DNA of 64,000 nucleotides from the NCBI RefSeq assembly GCF_004210375.1, contig NC_134834.1, forward strand, positions 149,267,009 through 149,331,008, written 5' to 3'. Shown one piece after another: positions 1 to 13,009 of the stretch. The position numbers and the translations under genes were made by a program. Below the pieces are notes generated by a model. It saw only the letters and a program-made list of their open reading frames with translations. It was not told the origin of the DNA and searched no databases. The stretch's first letter is position 1, and each line of letters opens with the position of its first letter. Source of the DNA: Tachypleus tridentatus (taxonomy: Eukaryota; Arthropoda; Merostomata; Xiphosura; Limulidae).

Positions 1-150
1 CTTTATAACTCCTTGATACAGAACCATTTCTGATGCTATTCATCACTTTATAACTCCTTAATACAGAACCGTTTCTGATGCTATTCATCACTTTATAACT
101 CCTTAATACAGAACCGTTTCTGATGCTATTCATCACTTTATAACTTCATA
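1..150. repeat. 45-bp tandem repeat, cut by window edge
   Basis: Just over three copies of a unit starting CTTTATAACTCCTTGATACA. The array may continue left of the window. Confidence 0.85.
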
Positions 151-1063
151 AACATCGAATATGTATGCAACTTCTTTGCTATGTGCAACAAATTCAGCTG
201 TCCAATGCTTTCTGTACATTCAAGCGGAGAAAAATTGTTCTCCAATGATGGAAAACACAGATGAAATGGGAAAATTGTGATCCCTATTGCAAATCTACAC
301 ACACACACACACACAGGATAAACATTTCACAAAGTTGGGTGCTGTACATCGTGTAATAGAAAAGTTTTTCCAGTGTCATATAAGCAAGTTTCATTATTGT
401 TTGATTATTTATTTATTCTGGTTGTAGTTTGATGTATATTCAAGTCATAATAGCAAATTTTTCCTTTTAATTTTGTACTTTATTTAGTGTTTTGTTTTTT
501 TGTTTTTTTGGGTGTCTTTTCAAACTGGTGTGAGTGAGCTGTCATGCAAAACTTATCAGAGTGAACAGTATTGGAAAAGGTTGAGAAGCAAGTGGTCCTG
601 GGTTGGTGATGCACATAGATTCACCAAACCATTTACTGATGAGTTTTTGTTTATAACAACTTATGTGTTAGAGAACACTGCATCTTATAAACACTATTAT
701 GAAACACAGGGTTTATAATTCTATTTTTATGTTCAAAATGCCAGGGTCAGAGAGGATAATATGACTTTCCTACAAATTTTTTTTGTTTTTCCACAAAATA
801 TCTCCAGAATTAGTCATAAAAGCATACAGTTTCTTTCTTACTGTGCAAGATAAACAGGCACTGCAAATTTAATTAACCCAATATTTGTCAGATGACAAAA
901 AATAATAAGAAAAAACAAAAATGAAACTGTGGAAAACAGAAAAGAAAGAATAATAAATGGTACTTAAATGTGAAACGATTGAGTCTATCCACTACTGAAA
1001 CATATCATATAAAGAATCACATAACAAGAAGAAAAGACAAAAAAGAAAGATACCGAGGATTAC
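151..1063. other. DIS3L2 intron 5 (partial), no exon seen
   Basis: AT-rich sequence with no splice-flanked open segment resembling the next cold-shock block. The 72-codon plus-strand open frame at 500-718 has no recognisable features. Confidence 0.4.
299..315. repeat. AC microsatellite
   Basis: A short (AC)n run. Confidence 0.8.
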
Positions 1064-1117
1064 CGGAGCACTAATGAAAGAATCTTTGTAGTTGCTTGGG
1101 TTCACTTTTAGCAGCCC
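1064..1117 (-). CDS. DIS3L2: DIS3L2 coding exon 5 (cold-shock domain 1)
   Basis: The acceptor is TACTCACAG and the donor is GTAATC. The 54-bp exon codes 18 residues, G-L-L-K-V-N-P-S-N-Y-K-D-S-F-I-S-A-P, matching the DIS3L2 block G-V-L-R-I-N-P...A-F-I-P-S-P. The next exon, expected to hold the D-I-F-I-D-G block, was not found in 1-1063 and is probably left of the window. Confidence 0.7.
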
Positions 1118-4100
1118 CTGTGAGTATGAAACAGAAAAAAAAAAAGGCCATTAGAGAATATTACTTGACAAAGTATACAGTAAGATGCATAAGAACAATT
1201 CAACTTCTTTATAGGGCTTAAATACAAATTCCTTTAAAAATGGATAACTTTAACATCCTCTGTTTTTAGTATGACTTATACTGTTAAGATATATTCAAAC
1301 ATTTTTCTTCAGGCTCACCTTTCAAAAGTACTTGGGTTATAGGATTTTGTATCTTCGTGTTATACTCTTAAGTACATTTGATACGGACAAGCCATTTTGA
1401 GATTTTTTTGTTGTGTTAGGTTACATTTTGATAGGGTTGGACACACCGTCATTATTTGACACAGTTATTAAGATTTATACTGTTATATGAAAATTTGTTT
1501 GTTGTAATTCATGCTGAGTTATGAGAGATCCTTAATCTGGAAGTGATAGACTAAAAAGAAAAAATATCCAAGGTTACTCTTGCAAGACTGACCAGTGCAT
1601 TTTGACCATCACATAAAGTGAAAGTGCAATATAGAGATAACTTTTTAATCTGGAATGGATCCCAAAGCAGAAAATCTCAGACCCACAATTCAGTATACTA
1701 AGCAAAAGGCCATGCTCAGCTCACCAAAGTTTTCAAGTTGTTCATATTAACACTAAAATTTGTCTTTCACACAAGTCTGTTTTCCCCATTGTACACTACT
1801 CTGTCTTCATTTAAACATAGTATGACCAACTTTCTGATATTTTCATATAAGTTAGTAATAAGTGCACTAATAAAAATTAACAAGTTTTTTAATGAGTGAC
1901 ATATAAATAAGGAAAAAGTAAAAAAATTAATCTTAAATAAATTTCAGTCTTCTTCAACTTGCTTTATCACACAAAAACAGTAAATAACTGAATACACGAG
2001 AATGTTAAACTACTTAAAATACTGATTTAATTTTGAAAATAAACTTTGAAGTAATACTAATTCTTGATAACAACAAACTGACACAAAACAAATTAAATAA
2101 AAATTAAGACTGTTTTTGAAGCCTTGGTCTTCTCATTCAAATTTTTCATGTATTTGTTTATCAAGAACTTTTCCAGTGCAGGTGTTCTCATATTGTAAAT
2201 TGCAAAACACTTAGGTAGGTAAAACATATTGCTTTTGAATGATGTATTTTTAAAATTCTAATATATTCAAAGAGAAATGTCTCCTACATATGTGCAGAAC
2301 TGTATTAAGTGGTTAGATTTTATTCAGAATGGTTCTTATTTATTGTTGATTTTTAGTTAGAATAAAATGGAGTCCTTACATGTTCATAATCTGAGAAAGT
2401 TGAGTCCTAAATAAAACTTCTCTTACAGGGTATTGTGAGTCTGTCATTCTTGCAGATAAGCATCTCTTACAGGGTATTGCAAGTCTGTCGTTCTTACAGA
2501 TAAAGTTCTGTTACAGGATATAGCAAATATGCAGTTCTTACAGATAAACTTCTGTTACAGGGTATCACAAGTCTGTCATTCTTACAGATAAAAGTCTGTT
2601 ATAGGTTTATCGTTCATACAGATAAAACTCACTTCAATCACTTCTCCTTTCTTTAGACTTTGTTGAACATCACAGAGGGGTACAAAAACTTCAAACTAAA
2701 AAAAGAGAAGCCAATAAATATACAAGGCACAAAAGGAAATTTCTGTTAAGTTTGTTTTTTATTCTTGGACAGATGGGAGCAGAGAGTTAAAAAAACAATC
2801 ATCTTTTGACAAACACCATATCAAAAAAACATAACCTTATTAACAAATTTTTCTTTTAAAAACACATTTTATTTCAAAAGCTTTTTCTGATTGAACTTTC
2901 AATCAAGAGAAAATACAATTTCTGATGTATCAAAAATAAAACTAGTCCAAATAAAACGTAACTTTTTTGACTTTGAATATTGCTCAAAGCATGATAATAT
3001 TTAACTCTCCAGATTCTTTAGTTTGTAATACATAATAAATGAATAAACCACAAGTTTGATACAAAGGATATTTGTAAGAATAATATAAATGTTTCCAAGT
3101 TATTTCTCAGTAGGAATTATTTAAAGACCAGTACTATTTAAAATAATTTAAAGTTTTTGTTATACTGGTTACAGAAACCACTTTCAACATACCAACCTTT
3201 GAGTTCTTTTGCCATTTTGGAGTTTTTTTATCTGATTCTAGTAAAGACAGAAAAACAAAGTTTCAGTTATGAATAAGGAGAGAGAAAAAGAAAAAAAGTA
3301 AATTCTGTAGAATATCTCACTGGTTCCAAAAATCTTTATTTGTGCAAGAAACTTTTTCATCACAGATGTCACAAAAAATATTATTTTGAAAGTAAGCTAG
3401 TCATTAATAAAGACAGTGGCTCAAAACTTGGAGGTACACCAACCTTTCTGTGGGTATGAAAACCACTAAAATTAAAATAAACTCACAAACCTAAAAACTG
3501 GAAGGAGTTTCAGTAAGTTACTAAACTTGCCAACACTAAAAATTCACCAACTGTTGACTTATCTTTCAAGTATTATTATTTACCATTTTACTAACATAAA
3601 TCAATTTTCACACTTATCCAATTTCATACATCAGAGGAGTGCTAATGACTCAAACACCTAACTGACAATATGCGACATTAAAAGGTTGGAAATCACTGCA
3701 CTGAGATGTTTATGAGGAAACTGACTGAAGCCAAAATGATTTCAACAATAAAACATAAAATTCACAAAAACAACCGAAGTATCATTAAACAGATAATGAT
3801 AAAAACTAATGTGTTGTATGAAAGGTTGATGTTCACACCTTTGTACAAAACAGTAAGAGACGCATCTTACACACAGTATTTTAACAACCAGCTCGCAAGA
3901 GACGAGCCTTACACACACTATTTTAACAACTAGCTCGCAAAAGACGCATCTTACACACAGTATTTTAACAACCAGTTCGCAAGAGACGCATCTTACACAC
4001 AGTATTTTAACAACCAGCTCGCAAGAGATGCACCTTACACACAGTATTTTAACAACCAGCTCGCAAGAGACGCGCCTTACACACAGTATTTTAACAACCA

Positions 4101-6898
4101 GCTCGCAAGAGACGCGCCTTACACACAGTATTTTAACAACCAGCTCGCAAGAGACGCCTATACACACAGTATTTTAACAACCAGCTCGCAAGAGACGCTA
4201 CTTTACACACAGTATTTTAACAACCAGCTCGCAAGAGACGCCTATACACACAGTATTTTAACAACCAGCTCATAAGAGACGCCCTACACACAGTATTTTA
4301 ACAACCAGCTCGCAAGAGACGCCCTTTACACACAGTATTTTAACAACCAGCTCGCAAGAGACGCCAACTTTACACACAGTATTTTAACAACCAGCTCGCA
4401 AGAGACGCGCCTCATACACACAGTATTTTAACAACCAGCTCGCAAGAGACGCGCCTTACACACAGTATTTTAACAACCAGCTCGCAAGAGACGCGCCTTA
4501 CACACAGTATTTTAACAACCAGCTCGCAAGAGACGCGCCTTACACACAGTATTTTAACAACCAGCTCGCAAGAGACGCACAGTATTTTACACACAGTATT
4601 TTAACAACCAGCTCAGAGAGGCCGTTACTTACACACAGTATTTTAACAACCAGCTCTCAAGAGACGCTACTTTACACACAGTATTTTAACAACCAGCTCG
4701 AGAGACGTGTGCTTACACACAGTATTTTAACAACCAGCTCGCAAGAGACGCGCCTTACACACAGTATTTTAACAACCAGCTCGCAAGAGACGTGCCTTAC
4801 ACACAGTATTTTAACAACCAGCTCGCAAGAGACGCGCCTTACACACAGTATTTTAACAACCAGCTCGCAAGAGACGCGCCTTACACACAGTATTTTAACA
4901 ACCAGCTCAAGAGGCGTTGCCTTACACACAGTATTTTAACAACCAGCTCGCAAGAGACGCGCCTTACACACAGTATTTTAACAACCAGCTCGCAAGAGAC
5001 GTGTTTTACACACAATATTGTGATAACTAGATTTCACTCCTCAGAATAATATCTGACAGTTTTTTACACCCCTACAATCAACATTAATTTATTTCATCAT
5101 TCAGTCCTATAAAATATGCAATTTAAACATAAATACACCAGTTTTCAATGTTGTATTTCTTACTTTTACTGAGTTCCAAGGTACAAACTGATGATGGTGC
5201 AGTAGCTCCTTCCTCAGGAAAACTGGAACTAGTTTGGCCCTCTCCTGGGGAAATCCTAGAACCACTGTCAGACTCTGACCTAAAATGCATAAAAAAAAAA
5301 CAGTAACAAAAGATGAGAGAAATACATATAGAAATCATCTTAACCCATTTACTAATTGTCCTATTCATAAGACTCACAAAAGATTTTTCTAATTTCTTTT
5401 GCTAAATAACAAAATGTATATATACTAGTCTGTTTAATTCACTGATGGATCCTCTATCTAATTTTCACTTTCTTTAAGAATGAAAAACATTCTGCTTGGT
5501 TTGTTTCTATGCAAACTATACATGTCAAATGATATTTATCACTAGCATCATTTTTAATCTCCTATCAGTTAAATATACATCAACAAAAAAAAAGCAGTGA
5601 CAAAAAATATTACACCAGCTTAACAGTTATTTGAAGGACAAAGTGTACGTATTTATAACATCTTTATGGTCTAATTTGCTTACATTGTAAATTTACTGGT
5701 GAAGTTAGTTCTGAAGAGGAAATATCTACTTACACTCATGTGGTATGAATTAACTAAAGATGATTCTTCAAAAAAACCTGGCACTAAAACAAAAACATAA
5801 TTATGAAAAAGAATATAACAACATCACTGAACGTTAATAACCTAAACTAAATTATTATATATAATTATTCTGAACATTAGAGTTAACATAATTATAAAAC
5901 TTAATGTCATTTAAATAGCTTTAGAAATAAATAATTTGATGCAACAATAAAAAAATAAAAAAAGCAAAAAAATAAAATAAATATACACTAAGCTTCAAAC
6001 CCACTGTTTAAAACCCAGATCCAGTGTGGTGTTTTGTGTTGATACATGTACAATGGTACTTTAACTGGGGAGCTTTGGAAAATGGGTGTTGTTATTTACA
6101 TATATACTGTTTTAAAAGAAATTTCTCATTAGTACCAGACTACTATAATATACCATGTCATTTAAAAATTAATGATTATTATTAATGGTGAAACCCAGCA
6201 GAACACCAGAGCTATATTAATCAAATTGGAAAGATCACCAGTTTTTGACCCAAATGTGTTTTAGTCATAGCTATACCTTAAACATGGGATACTAATAATC
6301 TTTCTAATCAGCACTTCAAAGTTATGCAAATTAAAAATAAGAATGATACATACCACCCACATACATGAACTGCATGTTGGTCTTTAAGGCCACGGGGAAG
6401 GAGGCAGCCTTGTTCTGGAAAAGAATCCGAGTGCAATCGAGGTCGATAGCCAGGGGTGCGAAATTTTGATCCTCCTGAGGAATGGGAAGATGAGGTTGAA
6501 GTTGTGGATAGCCCTCTTCTAAAAAATCCAAACCCACAGCTAGGACTACGAGTCAAGCATGTAATTTCTGGAGTTGGATCACTTATGGACATCTGTCGTC
6601 TCTTCTTGCGAGTTCCACGTTCAATGAGGCTTTGACTCCCAAATTTGGTTTTGGATAGAGATTGGACCTTTTTCTTTCTTACCTCAGGAAGAGTTTTGGG
6701 TATAATTCTTGGCTCATGTTTCTCAATAGAAGCAGAGTTACTTGTCCTAGAACTCGAACTCTTTACATATGCCACATCTTTTGTACCATTATCCATCAGA
6801 GACAAATTGGCCAATGTCAGAGCTATATCATCTTCAGCAGCTTTTCTATTCTCAACAGTTTGATCACTCTCTGATGGAGGTGTCCTTGCTTTAGCCAT
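1064..6898 (-). CDS. DIS3L2: DIS3-like exonuclease 2, 5' part of gene (five coding exons)
   Basis: Likely DIS3L2, the cytoplasmic 3'-5' exoribonuclease of the RNase II/RNB family that degrades uridylated RNAs. Coding exons, in gene order, are 6354-6898, 5164-5279, 3197-3237, 2633-2695 and 1064-1117, together 819 bp = 273 codons in one frame with canonical GT-AG sites. Residues 1-220 are Ser/Lys/Arg-rich and look disordered. Residues 222-273 contain W-Q-K-N-S-K, F-E-V-F-V-P-L, S-L-K-K-G-E-V-I-E and G-L-L-K-V-N-P. These match the start of cold-shock domain 1 of DIS3L2, where human has a Phe-Glu-x-Tyr motif, then L-K-R-G, then G-V-L-R-I-N-P. CSD2, the RNB domain and S1 would lie left of this window. 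The family call rests on about 50 residues. The N-terminal half is not conserved enough to help. Confidence 0.72.
2415..2632. repeat. About 46-bp tandem repeat abutting the DIS3L2 exon 4 donor
   Basis: Four to five diverged copies with the core TCTGTTACAGGGTAT and TCTGTCATTCTTACAGATAA. The last copy runs up to within a few bases of the exon 4 donor. Confidence 0.75.
2633..2695 (-). CDS. DIS3L2: DIS3L2 coding exon 4 (start of cold-shock domain 1)
   Basis: The acceptor is TTTTTTTAG and the donor is GTGAGT. The 63-bp exon codes 21 residues, F-E-V-F-V-P-L-C-D-V then Q-Q-S-L-K-K-G-E-V-I-E. The pattern Phe-Glu-x-[YF], a spacer, then Leu-Lys-x-Gly is the entry to CSD1 of DIS3L2. The donor abuts a tandem array (2415-2630). 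Confidence 0.7.
3197..3237 (-). CDS. DIS3L2: DIS3L2 coding exon 3 (41-bp microexon)
   Basis: This short exon has acceptor CTAG and donor GTTGGT (weak). It codes S-D-K-K-T-P-K-W-Q-K-N-S-K, basic residues just before the first cold-shock domain, where DIS3L2 proteins carry a Lys-rich stretch. It joins phase 1 of exon 2 to phase 0 of exon 4. It is called because it is the only exon found that links them in frame. Confidence 0.55.
3855..5030. repeat. 42-bp minisatellite in DIS3L2 intron 2
   Basis: About 28 copies of a unit TTACACACAGTATTTTAACA then ACCAGCTCGCAAGAGACGCG. Some have lost 1-4 bases. The unit length (14 codons) gives open frames on both strands, which are artefacts. CpG-rich compared with its surroundings. 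Confidence 0.92.
5164..5279 (-). CDS. DIS3L2: DIS3L2 coding exon 2
   Basis: The acceptor is a T-rich run ending TTTTAG and the donor is GTAAGA. The exon codes 38 codons flanked by split codons (phase 2 in, phase 1 out). The residues are acidic and Ser/Gly/Pro rich (S-E-S-D-S-G-S-R; P-E-E-G-A-T-A-P-S-S), so this is a continuation of the disordered N-terminal region. Confidence 0.6.
5734..5783 (-). other. Possible cassette or poison exon in DIS3L2 intron 1
   Basis: A 50-bp segment is flanked by a T-rich TTTTAG acceptor and a perfect GTAAGT donor. Joined to exon 1 in its coding frame it would give a stop after a few codons. One of its frames reads P-G-F-F-E-E-S-S-L-V-N-S but does not fit the phases of either neighbour. 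It may be a regulated premature-stop exon or chance. Confidence 0.25.
6354..6898 (-). CDS. DIS3L2: DIS3L2 coding exon 1
   Basis: The ATG at 6898 begins M-A-K-A-R-T-P-P-S-E-S. The exon codes 181 codons plus two bases (phase 2). The protein is hydrophilic, rich in Ser, Thr, Lys and Arg, with basic patches (R-K-K-K, R-K-K-R-R) and a Ser-run near residue 140, so probably disordered. The donor is GTATGT just below 6354. The first base of the next exon completes a Trp codon, which fixes the frame. A second frame is also open over the last 60 codons but does not fit the downstream phase. Confidence 0.65.
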
Positions 6899-6965
6899 CT
6901 CAGTGGGATGTCTGTACTGAAGAACTTTTCCACCTTAAAGTTGTTTGTAAGTCTGCAGATGGTAC
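6899..6965 (-). other. DIS3L2: Probable 5' UTR part of DIS3L2 exon
   Basis: A plausible acceptor (ACTTCTCAG) ends at 6966, 67 bases upstream of the ATG. This suggests the start codon lies in the second transcribed exon and the promoter lies further right. I cannot identify the first exon or a promoter. Confidence 0.3.
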
Positions 6966-6999
6966 CTGAGAAGTCTAGAAAGATTGTTACCAAGAGAAA

Positions 7000-9900
7000 G
7001 ATGTCTTAAATAAATATGTTTTACAATAACTAAACCACTTGCACATTAACATATTTTATGACCTACAGACAACCCATTCTTATTAACAAATAAAAGTTTC
7101 ATCCTAAATCAATAAAAGATAAATAAAAACACATACATCATAGTTAACTTTAATCAAACATCATCAGAGAAACAATCTCTTGATCCTTTCTTAGGTCAAA
7201 ACCAGCTTACGAACTTAACTTTTAAGCAGTTGGCTCAATGAATTAAGTTATCTAGTTAGACAAAAAAACAAAACCAGACTGCATTACTGAGGTGTAAATC
7301 ATTTTGAATTTATATATGAAGTTTATGATCAACCACACACACATACACACAAAACTGAAAATGTTTAAGATGAACATAAGTGTGTAATAAGCTATTGATT
7401 AACCTCCAGTGCCAGCATATTGTCTAATAAAGTAGTCCACTACAAACCAACTTCAACATGTGCATGTACAGTACACATACTAGTATAGATTAGTACGTGG
7501 TATGCTATCTTGGTAACACCTAATTCCTATACACTTTTTAATAAACTCACCTGCTATATTATTACATTTATGAACATATGTTCTTTAAAATAAAAGAAAT
7601 CATATAAACAAAGATGTGTTGATAAACCGATACTTAAAGAATTGATATTCTGAGCTTTTGTTTCATGAAAAGTTCTTCACAAGCAAGAAATCCTATTTCC
7701 ACACAAGTTTTATCAATTATTTGGAAGAATAGCCATGGGGATTTAAACTTTTTTATTAGCACTGTGCTAAATTTAGCACACTTAAAAAATTACATAAGTG
7801 ATGGTTAAAAGCTGTCTAACTTGTATGACATATTTCATATGGTCTCCAATCATAAATAAATACTGAAAATATTTATATGTGCCTAAGAAGACCAAAAAGC
7901 CAAATTGTATATTTGTAAGATAATTCAAGATTATTAACAAAATTTCCTTGTAAATGGTCAATGTGCACTTGAAAGTCAATTTTGAGAAATTGTAAACATG
8001 TGATTACAATATAAAATGCAAGTTGGTTTAGAGCAGATAACTGCTCAATGAGTTAGCAAGATGTTAGTTAATTAGCTAGTTAACATTAATTTTCACTCAT
8101 TTAGAAACAACTTCAACATTATCACACACACACATCTGGAACTAACATTACTCATCCTGTAGCTAAATACAATACACACATCCTTGTTAAAACCATTCAG
8201 AAAACTTCTTTTAATGTGATAGGGGGCAAATAGATGCTAAAAGTAAACCTAAAAATTAATTCCAATTCTAAAAAGGTAATTATTTCACTTGGGACTATGT
8301 ACATACAGCATTGGTTTCTTATATAACAAAGAATATTGACTTACTTAAAAGAGTTCAGAGGATAGCTACTGAAATGACTTTGGAAACAGAAGTTATCTTG
8401 TTGGAATAGGTTATGATCGGTAAGTTTCTCTTGAAGAAAAGGTAACACGATCATACTGAAGCTTAAAACATTATCTGGTAGCTTGATAGAATAAAATCCC
8501 CTACTTGGTTTTGTCAAATTATGGAAATGTCACATGAGTGAATTTGAGAAAGGCTCCAGAGAAGACAATATTATTTTTCTAAGTGGTGATTAGTTTAAGA
8601 GGAGAATTACTGAATTCTTGTTAGACAAGAGGTTGATTTTATTTCTAATATTTTATATTTAATCTCTCAGAGATGGATGTTCAGTAAAATCTTTAAAGTA
8701 TCATGCTTATATACTCTGTTATAATTACATGTATTATGAGCTTCATACTGTATTATATCATTTGAATATTTATCAAGCCTTTACTGTATCCACCACACCT
8801 AAAGGCAATCCATTTCAAGTGTCAAATCTCCCTGTGAAAAATAAAGGCGTTTTATCAGCGTCTCTTGCATCTATTATCATCAAGTGTTAAAAATAGACAG
8901 TGCACCAACATTATCAATTCCCCTAACATTCTTAAACACTTAAAACAGATTTTATCTAACTCTTCTTTTTACAAAAGAAAGTTTCTTGTTATCAAATTCA
9001 TGACAACCACCAAAGTAAAGAGCCCAAGACTGAACACAATACTCCAAAGATGGCCTAACCAAGACCCTATACAATGAATCTATAACCTCTTTGAACTTGT
9101 ATCTATTACTTCTGTAGATACAACCTTAAAATAAAATCCTATTTGCTCTGCAACTAGCAACATTACATTGTTTCAGACCAATAAGCTACAACACCAAGTT
9201 AGTTTTCTTTGTTAAGGTTACTCCTACTAAAATCACACCTAGAGTTACAAAATCTTGTAGATTTTGGTTAAGGATGTTTTGTTTAGGTTATACTTCCTTA
9301 TCTTTCATCAGAAGGTAAAACAATTAATAGTATATTTTCACTTTCACAGTATTATTAATTCTGTTGTTTGTTTATAGTTGCACAGAAACCTATGCAAGGG
9401 TTATCTGTGCTTAACCCACCATGGGTTTTGAAATCCATTTTCTAGCATTGCAAGTCCAGAAACATGCCACTCTCAGGCTTGTTATTAATAATACATATTA
9501 ATAATAAAATATCTATCTTCATTTTTTGACAGTGTTATCCTACAAGTTTAGCATAGGCTAGTTTTAATTTAAACATCTACATCAGAAGATGGGAGTTTGA
9601 TATGGTGTGATATGCACGTCTTAATTATTAGAAAGCTTAGAAAATGAACAACATAAGATGCACCTTGAACGAGAGCAGATAATTACTCATTGATTAGCAA
9701 GATGTTAATTAGTCAGCCACTTAATTTTCACTCATTTTGAAATTATTGGACAAAGAAACAGAGACACAAGAAAGTGCTTCATACACCTGGAAAGTTAACA
9801 ACTAAGTAAAACTGTTGTATTATTATCTCCTGTGAACTTAAGCCTGTGAGAGAACATTAGTTATTGTAACTCACAGTTGAAGAAATAAAACAATTTTGTT

Positions 9901-12478
9901 ACTAACGAGTTGGGCATTGCATTATCTATGTTACTGATAAGCTAAAAACAAATACACCAACAATAACACCATTACAATACTGACATCAAGAGTGGGATTA
10001 ATTTTGGAAGAAAATAAACTAGAATACAGGCTCTACTTTATGAACTACACATTCTGAAATTCTATTTCTGTATCTTATAATTTTCAAAACTTGTATCATT
10101 TTATGTATACTCATGAATTATAATCACAAGCTCATTCATCAGAAAAATTCTGAGGAATAAACTTATTAGTGCAAGAAAACATCAGGTAATTAATATGTTT
10201 TTCTACATGAATGAACATAATTCATAAACAAAAAAGTTAGTGTAGTTTCCATACAATGAGGTTCTAGGAACTGATTACCTACATTTCTATTGTTGTGTTT
10301 AACCATCTAATACAAGTCTCCATACAGATATGCTACCACCAATGCAAAAAAGTAAAATCACAAACTCTAATAAAGACAATTGTAACACCTACTGAAACAT
10401 GTATTCTCAAAACTTGAAGTATTAGACATGGAATTGTGATCTTAGATCACCTACTGCTAACTAGACAACAGATTAATACTGATCTTCATTGTAAATATTA
10501 AAAAGTGAGAAATCTTTCATAAGTAGAGATGATATGTGAAATCAAAGCTCTTTCTTTTTCAGAATGGTATGATCCTGAAGAAAAACTTTAAAAAATTAAC
10601 TGTTCAAGCAAAGTAATTTTCTTCAGAAGAATATTCATCATCTGCATGAATTATCAGTTGAAGAACATGAAACCAGTTTCTTAGTATACATACAGCCCAG
10701 TATAACATCTGTAGTATATCCAATTATTCAAGCTTATGATTAGCCTAACAGAATAATTCTCCATAAACTAAACCTATTGGACAATCCCCAAATTTATATG
10801 CATAAAGAACGTAATTTAATTTAAAACTTTTTCAAAACATATCAACAACCTAAAAGCCATAAATAAATTAACTATCTTTTGAGGATCCACAATAGGAATC
10901 ACACAGTGATGGAATTTATTATATGTATTTTAAACTGCTTTTTCACTTAAACAATAATCCAATATTTCTGTAGGAATGATGATACTAAAAATTAATTATT
11001 GTGTATTATTTAGCCAGATAAGATATCAAGATAAACAAAAGATAAATACATAGCCCAATATAAATTTCCATTCACTACTTCTCTCCAAGTTATTGCACTG
11101 TCATTGTATTTCAACCCTTGTTTGGCTCAGGTAAGACTATTTGAACAATTTATGACTATTCTGTAACAGATATCAGGAACATAAAAAAACACGTGTTTAC
11201 ACTATAGTGACAGTATAAACTTTAAATGATAGCAATGAAATAAAATTTTAGACGTTTTCACTATCATTGCTGAGAACTATGTTAATATAAACATAAGTTC
11301 TGTTGTTCATAATAAAGATAAAGAGATAATTTCAATTCAACTATCAGTAATAATACGAGAAACTAAACTTCAAACTGTATTTTTAAAACCTCTATATCCT
11401 AAAAGACCACTTGAAAGTAAAAACGTTCATTAAATATCAAACGTTCCAAACAAAAAGTACCGAAAGATTGTAGATGTTAAATTTGTCGTATAAAAGATAC
11501 CTAATAATACATTCTTTATCTATTAATACGCTTTCCCATATAAATATTATTTTATTTATTTAGATAATGGATGATTGCAACACACGCACTCTTTCTCTCT
11601 ATGGCTAAGTCAATGAGTACATGTGACACCCTTTTACCGAATTCCATTAAAAATGTAATAAAACTATCGTATTTCCAATTTAAAAGAATAACATTTTCAT
11701 GCATCAGTTAACACGTAATTATAATAAAGGAAGCAAGGCCTCTATTTAGAACATCTCTGTATCTTTAGCACATACTAAATCAATGTAATCCAATGTAAAC
11801 TATTACATCTACCATTGAAAGCTTCCCCAATCTTATAACTGATATATCTGCAGGTATTTTACACATTTTATTTTCTAATGGAATCCTTTCTTTGCAAATG
11901 AATAAAACTTACTTCAAAGAATATATACATGATCATATAATCAGCTTGGACCTTTTCACCATTTCAAAAAAAAAAAAAAGATTTAATTTTGGTAAAAATA
12001 TTAATTCCCACACCACCTTTCCCGAGATTCAGATAAATATTTAACACATCATACCTTCGTTTAGTACCCTTAAAGAAGTTCCCCAGTGGCAATTATGGTT
12101 GTCAATTTAAAATGAATAAATTATATTATTCAAAACAAAGATATAGGTTTTCTTATACAAATTATAATTTACTACTTACCTATGCATTTCACACGCTAAA
12201 AAAGCATAGTCTTCAAACAGTAAATCTAATTTCAGAAAACTAGATCAATTTACAGTCTTTCTTTGCTCTGTACTTGTTGTTGAAGTAACAAAGTAAGTAT
12301 TATTTTAAATTTGATTTCTCAATAAACAGTTTATTTTGGATATAGAGTATTTCAGATAAATGTAATGAATTTATAAAATGATTCTTTACGATGTAAGTAT
12401 AACGAATTTATGTAGTTTTCATCATTAAGAGATAAAACCAATTTTTCAATCCTCATTTACGTCAGAGACTTGAAACAC
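7000..12478. other. Intergenic or 5' intron, nothing recognised except one SINE relic
   Basis: AT-rich, with no coding exon I can support. A diverged minus-strand SINE (family C type) lies at about 9376-9480. DIS3L2 5' untranslated exons or its promoter could lie here but show no clear signal. Confidence 0.4.
9376..9480 (-). mobile_element. Diverged SINE, family C
   Basis: The reverse complement has a B-box-like block around CCATGGTGGGTTAAGCACAG and a tail with CTTTGTGC-type sequence. It matches other family C copies and is old. Confidence 0.5.
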
Positions 12479-12487
12479 TATATTGTA

Positions 12488-12773
12488 TTTGTTTTTTTTT
12501 TTTTTTTGGAATTTCGCACAAAGCTACTCGAGGGCTATCTGTGTTAGCCGTCCCTAATTTAGCAGTGTAAGACTAGAGGGAAGGCAGCTAGTCATCACCA
12601 CCCACCGCCAACTCTTGGGCTACTCTTTTACCAACGAATAGTGGGATTGACCGTAATATTATAACGCCCCCACGGCTGAAAGGGAGAACATGTTTGGCGC
12701 GAAAGGGATGCGAACCCTCGACCCTCAGATTACGAGTCGCACGCCTTACGCGCTCGGCCATGCCAGGCCTCAT
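12488..12773 (-). mobile_element. Full-length tRNA-headed SINE (family A)
   Basis: Read on the minus strand: GGCCTGGCATGGCCGAGCGC (A-box region), a tRNA B box as GGGTTCGCATCC, the core about the GGGGCGTTATAA block, and tail GCTTTGTGCGAAATTCC with a poly-A. A 9-bp target duplication (TATATTGTA) lies at 12479-12487 and 12774-12782. Confidence 0.85.
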
Positions 12774-13009
12774 TATATTGTAATCAGTATTACACAAATT
12801 TGAAGTTAAACGTCAAGTAATCAACCAAAGATGTACCTTGATTTTTAACACTTTTGAAAATAAACATTAGTCACAGTGAAATGCAACGTTACGTTCCCCA
12901 TCATTACATTCTTAACATATTTTATATCACTATATTCTAAATTCATCTATGTCGATCATTTTAAAAGGCATGACTAAATTCGGATTTTGTAATAGGATCT
13001 TTGTATAAC

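Noticed and set aside
3742..5049. Several 60-141 codon open frames on both strands
   Set aside because: Produced by the 42-bp repeat, a multiple of three.
6331..6537. Alternative frame through DIS3L2 exon 1
   Set aside because: Open for 68 codons, but its phase at the donor does not continue into the next exon without a stop.
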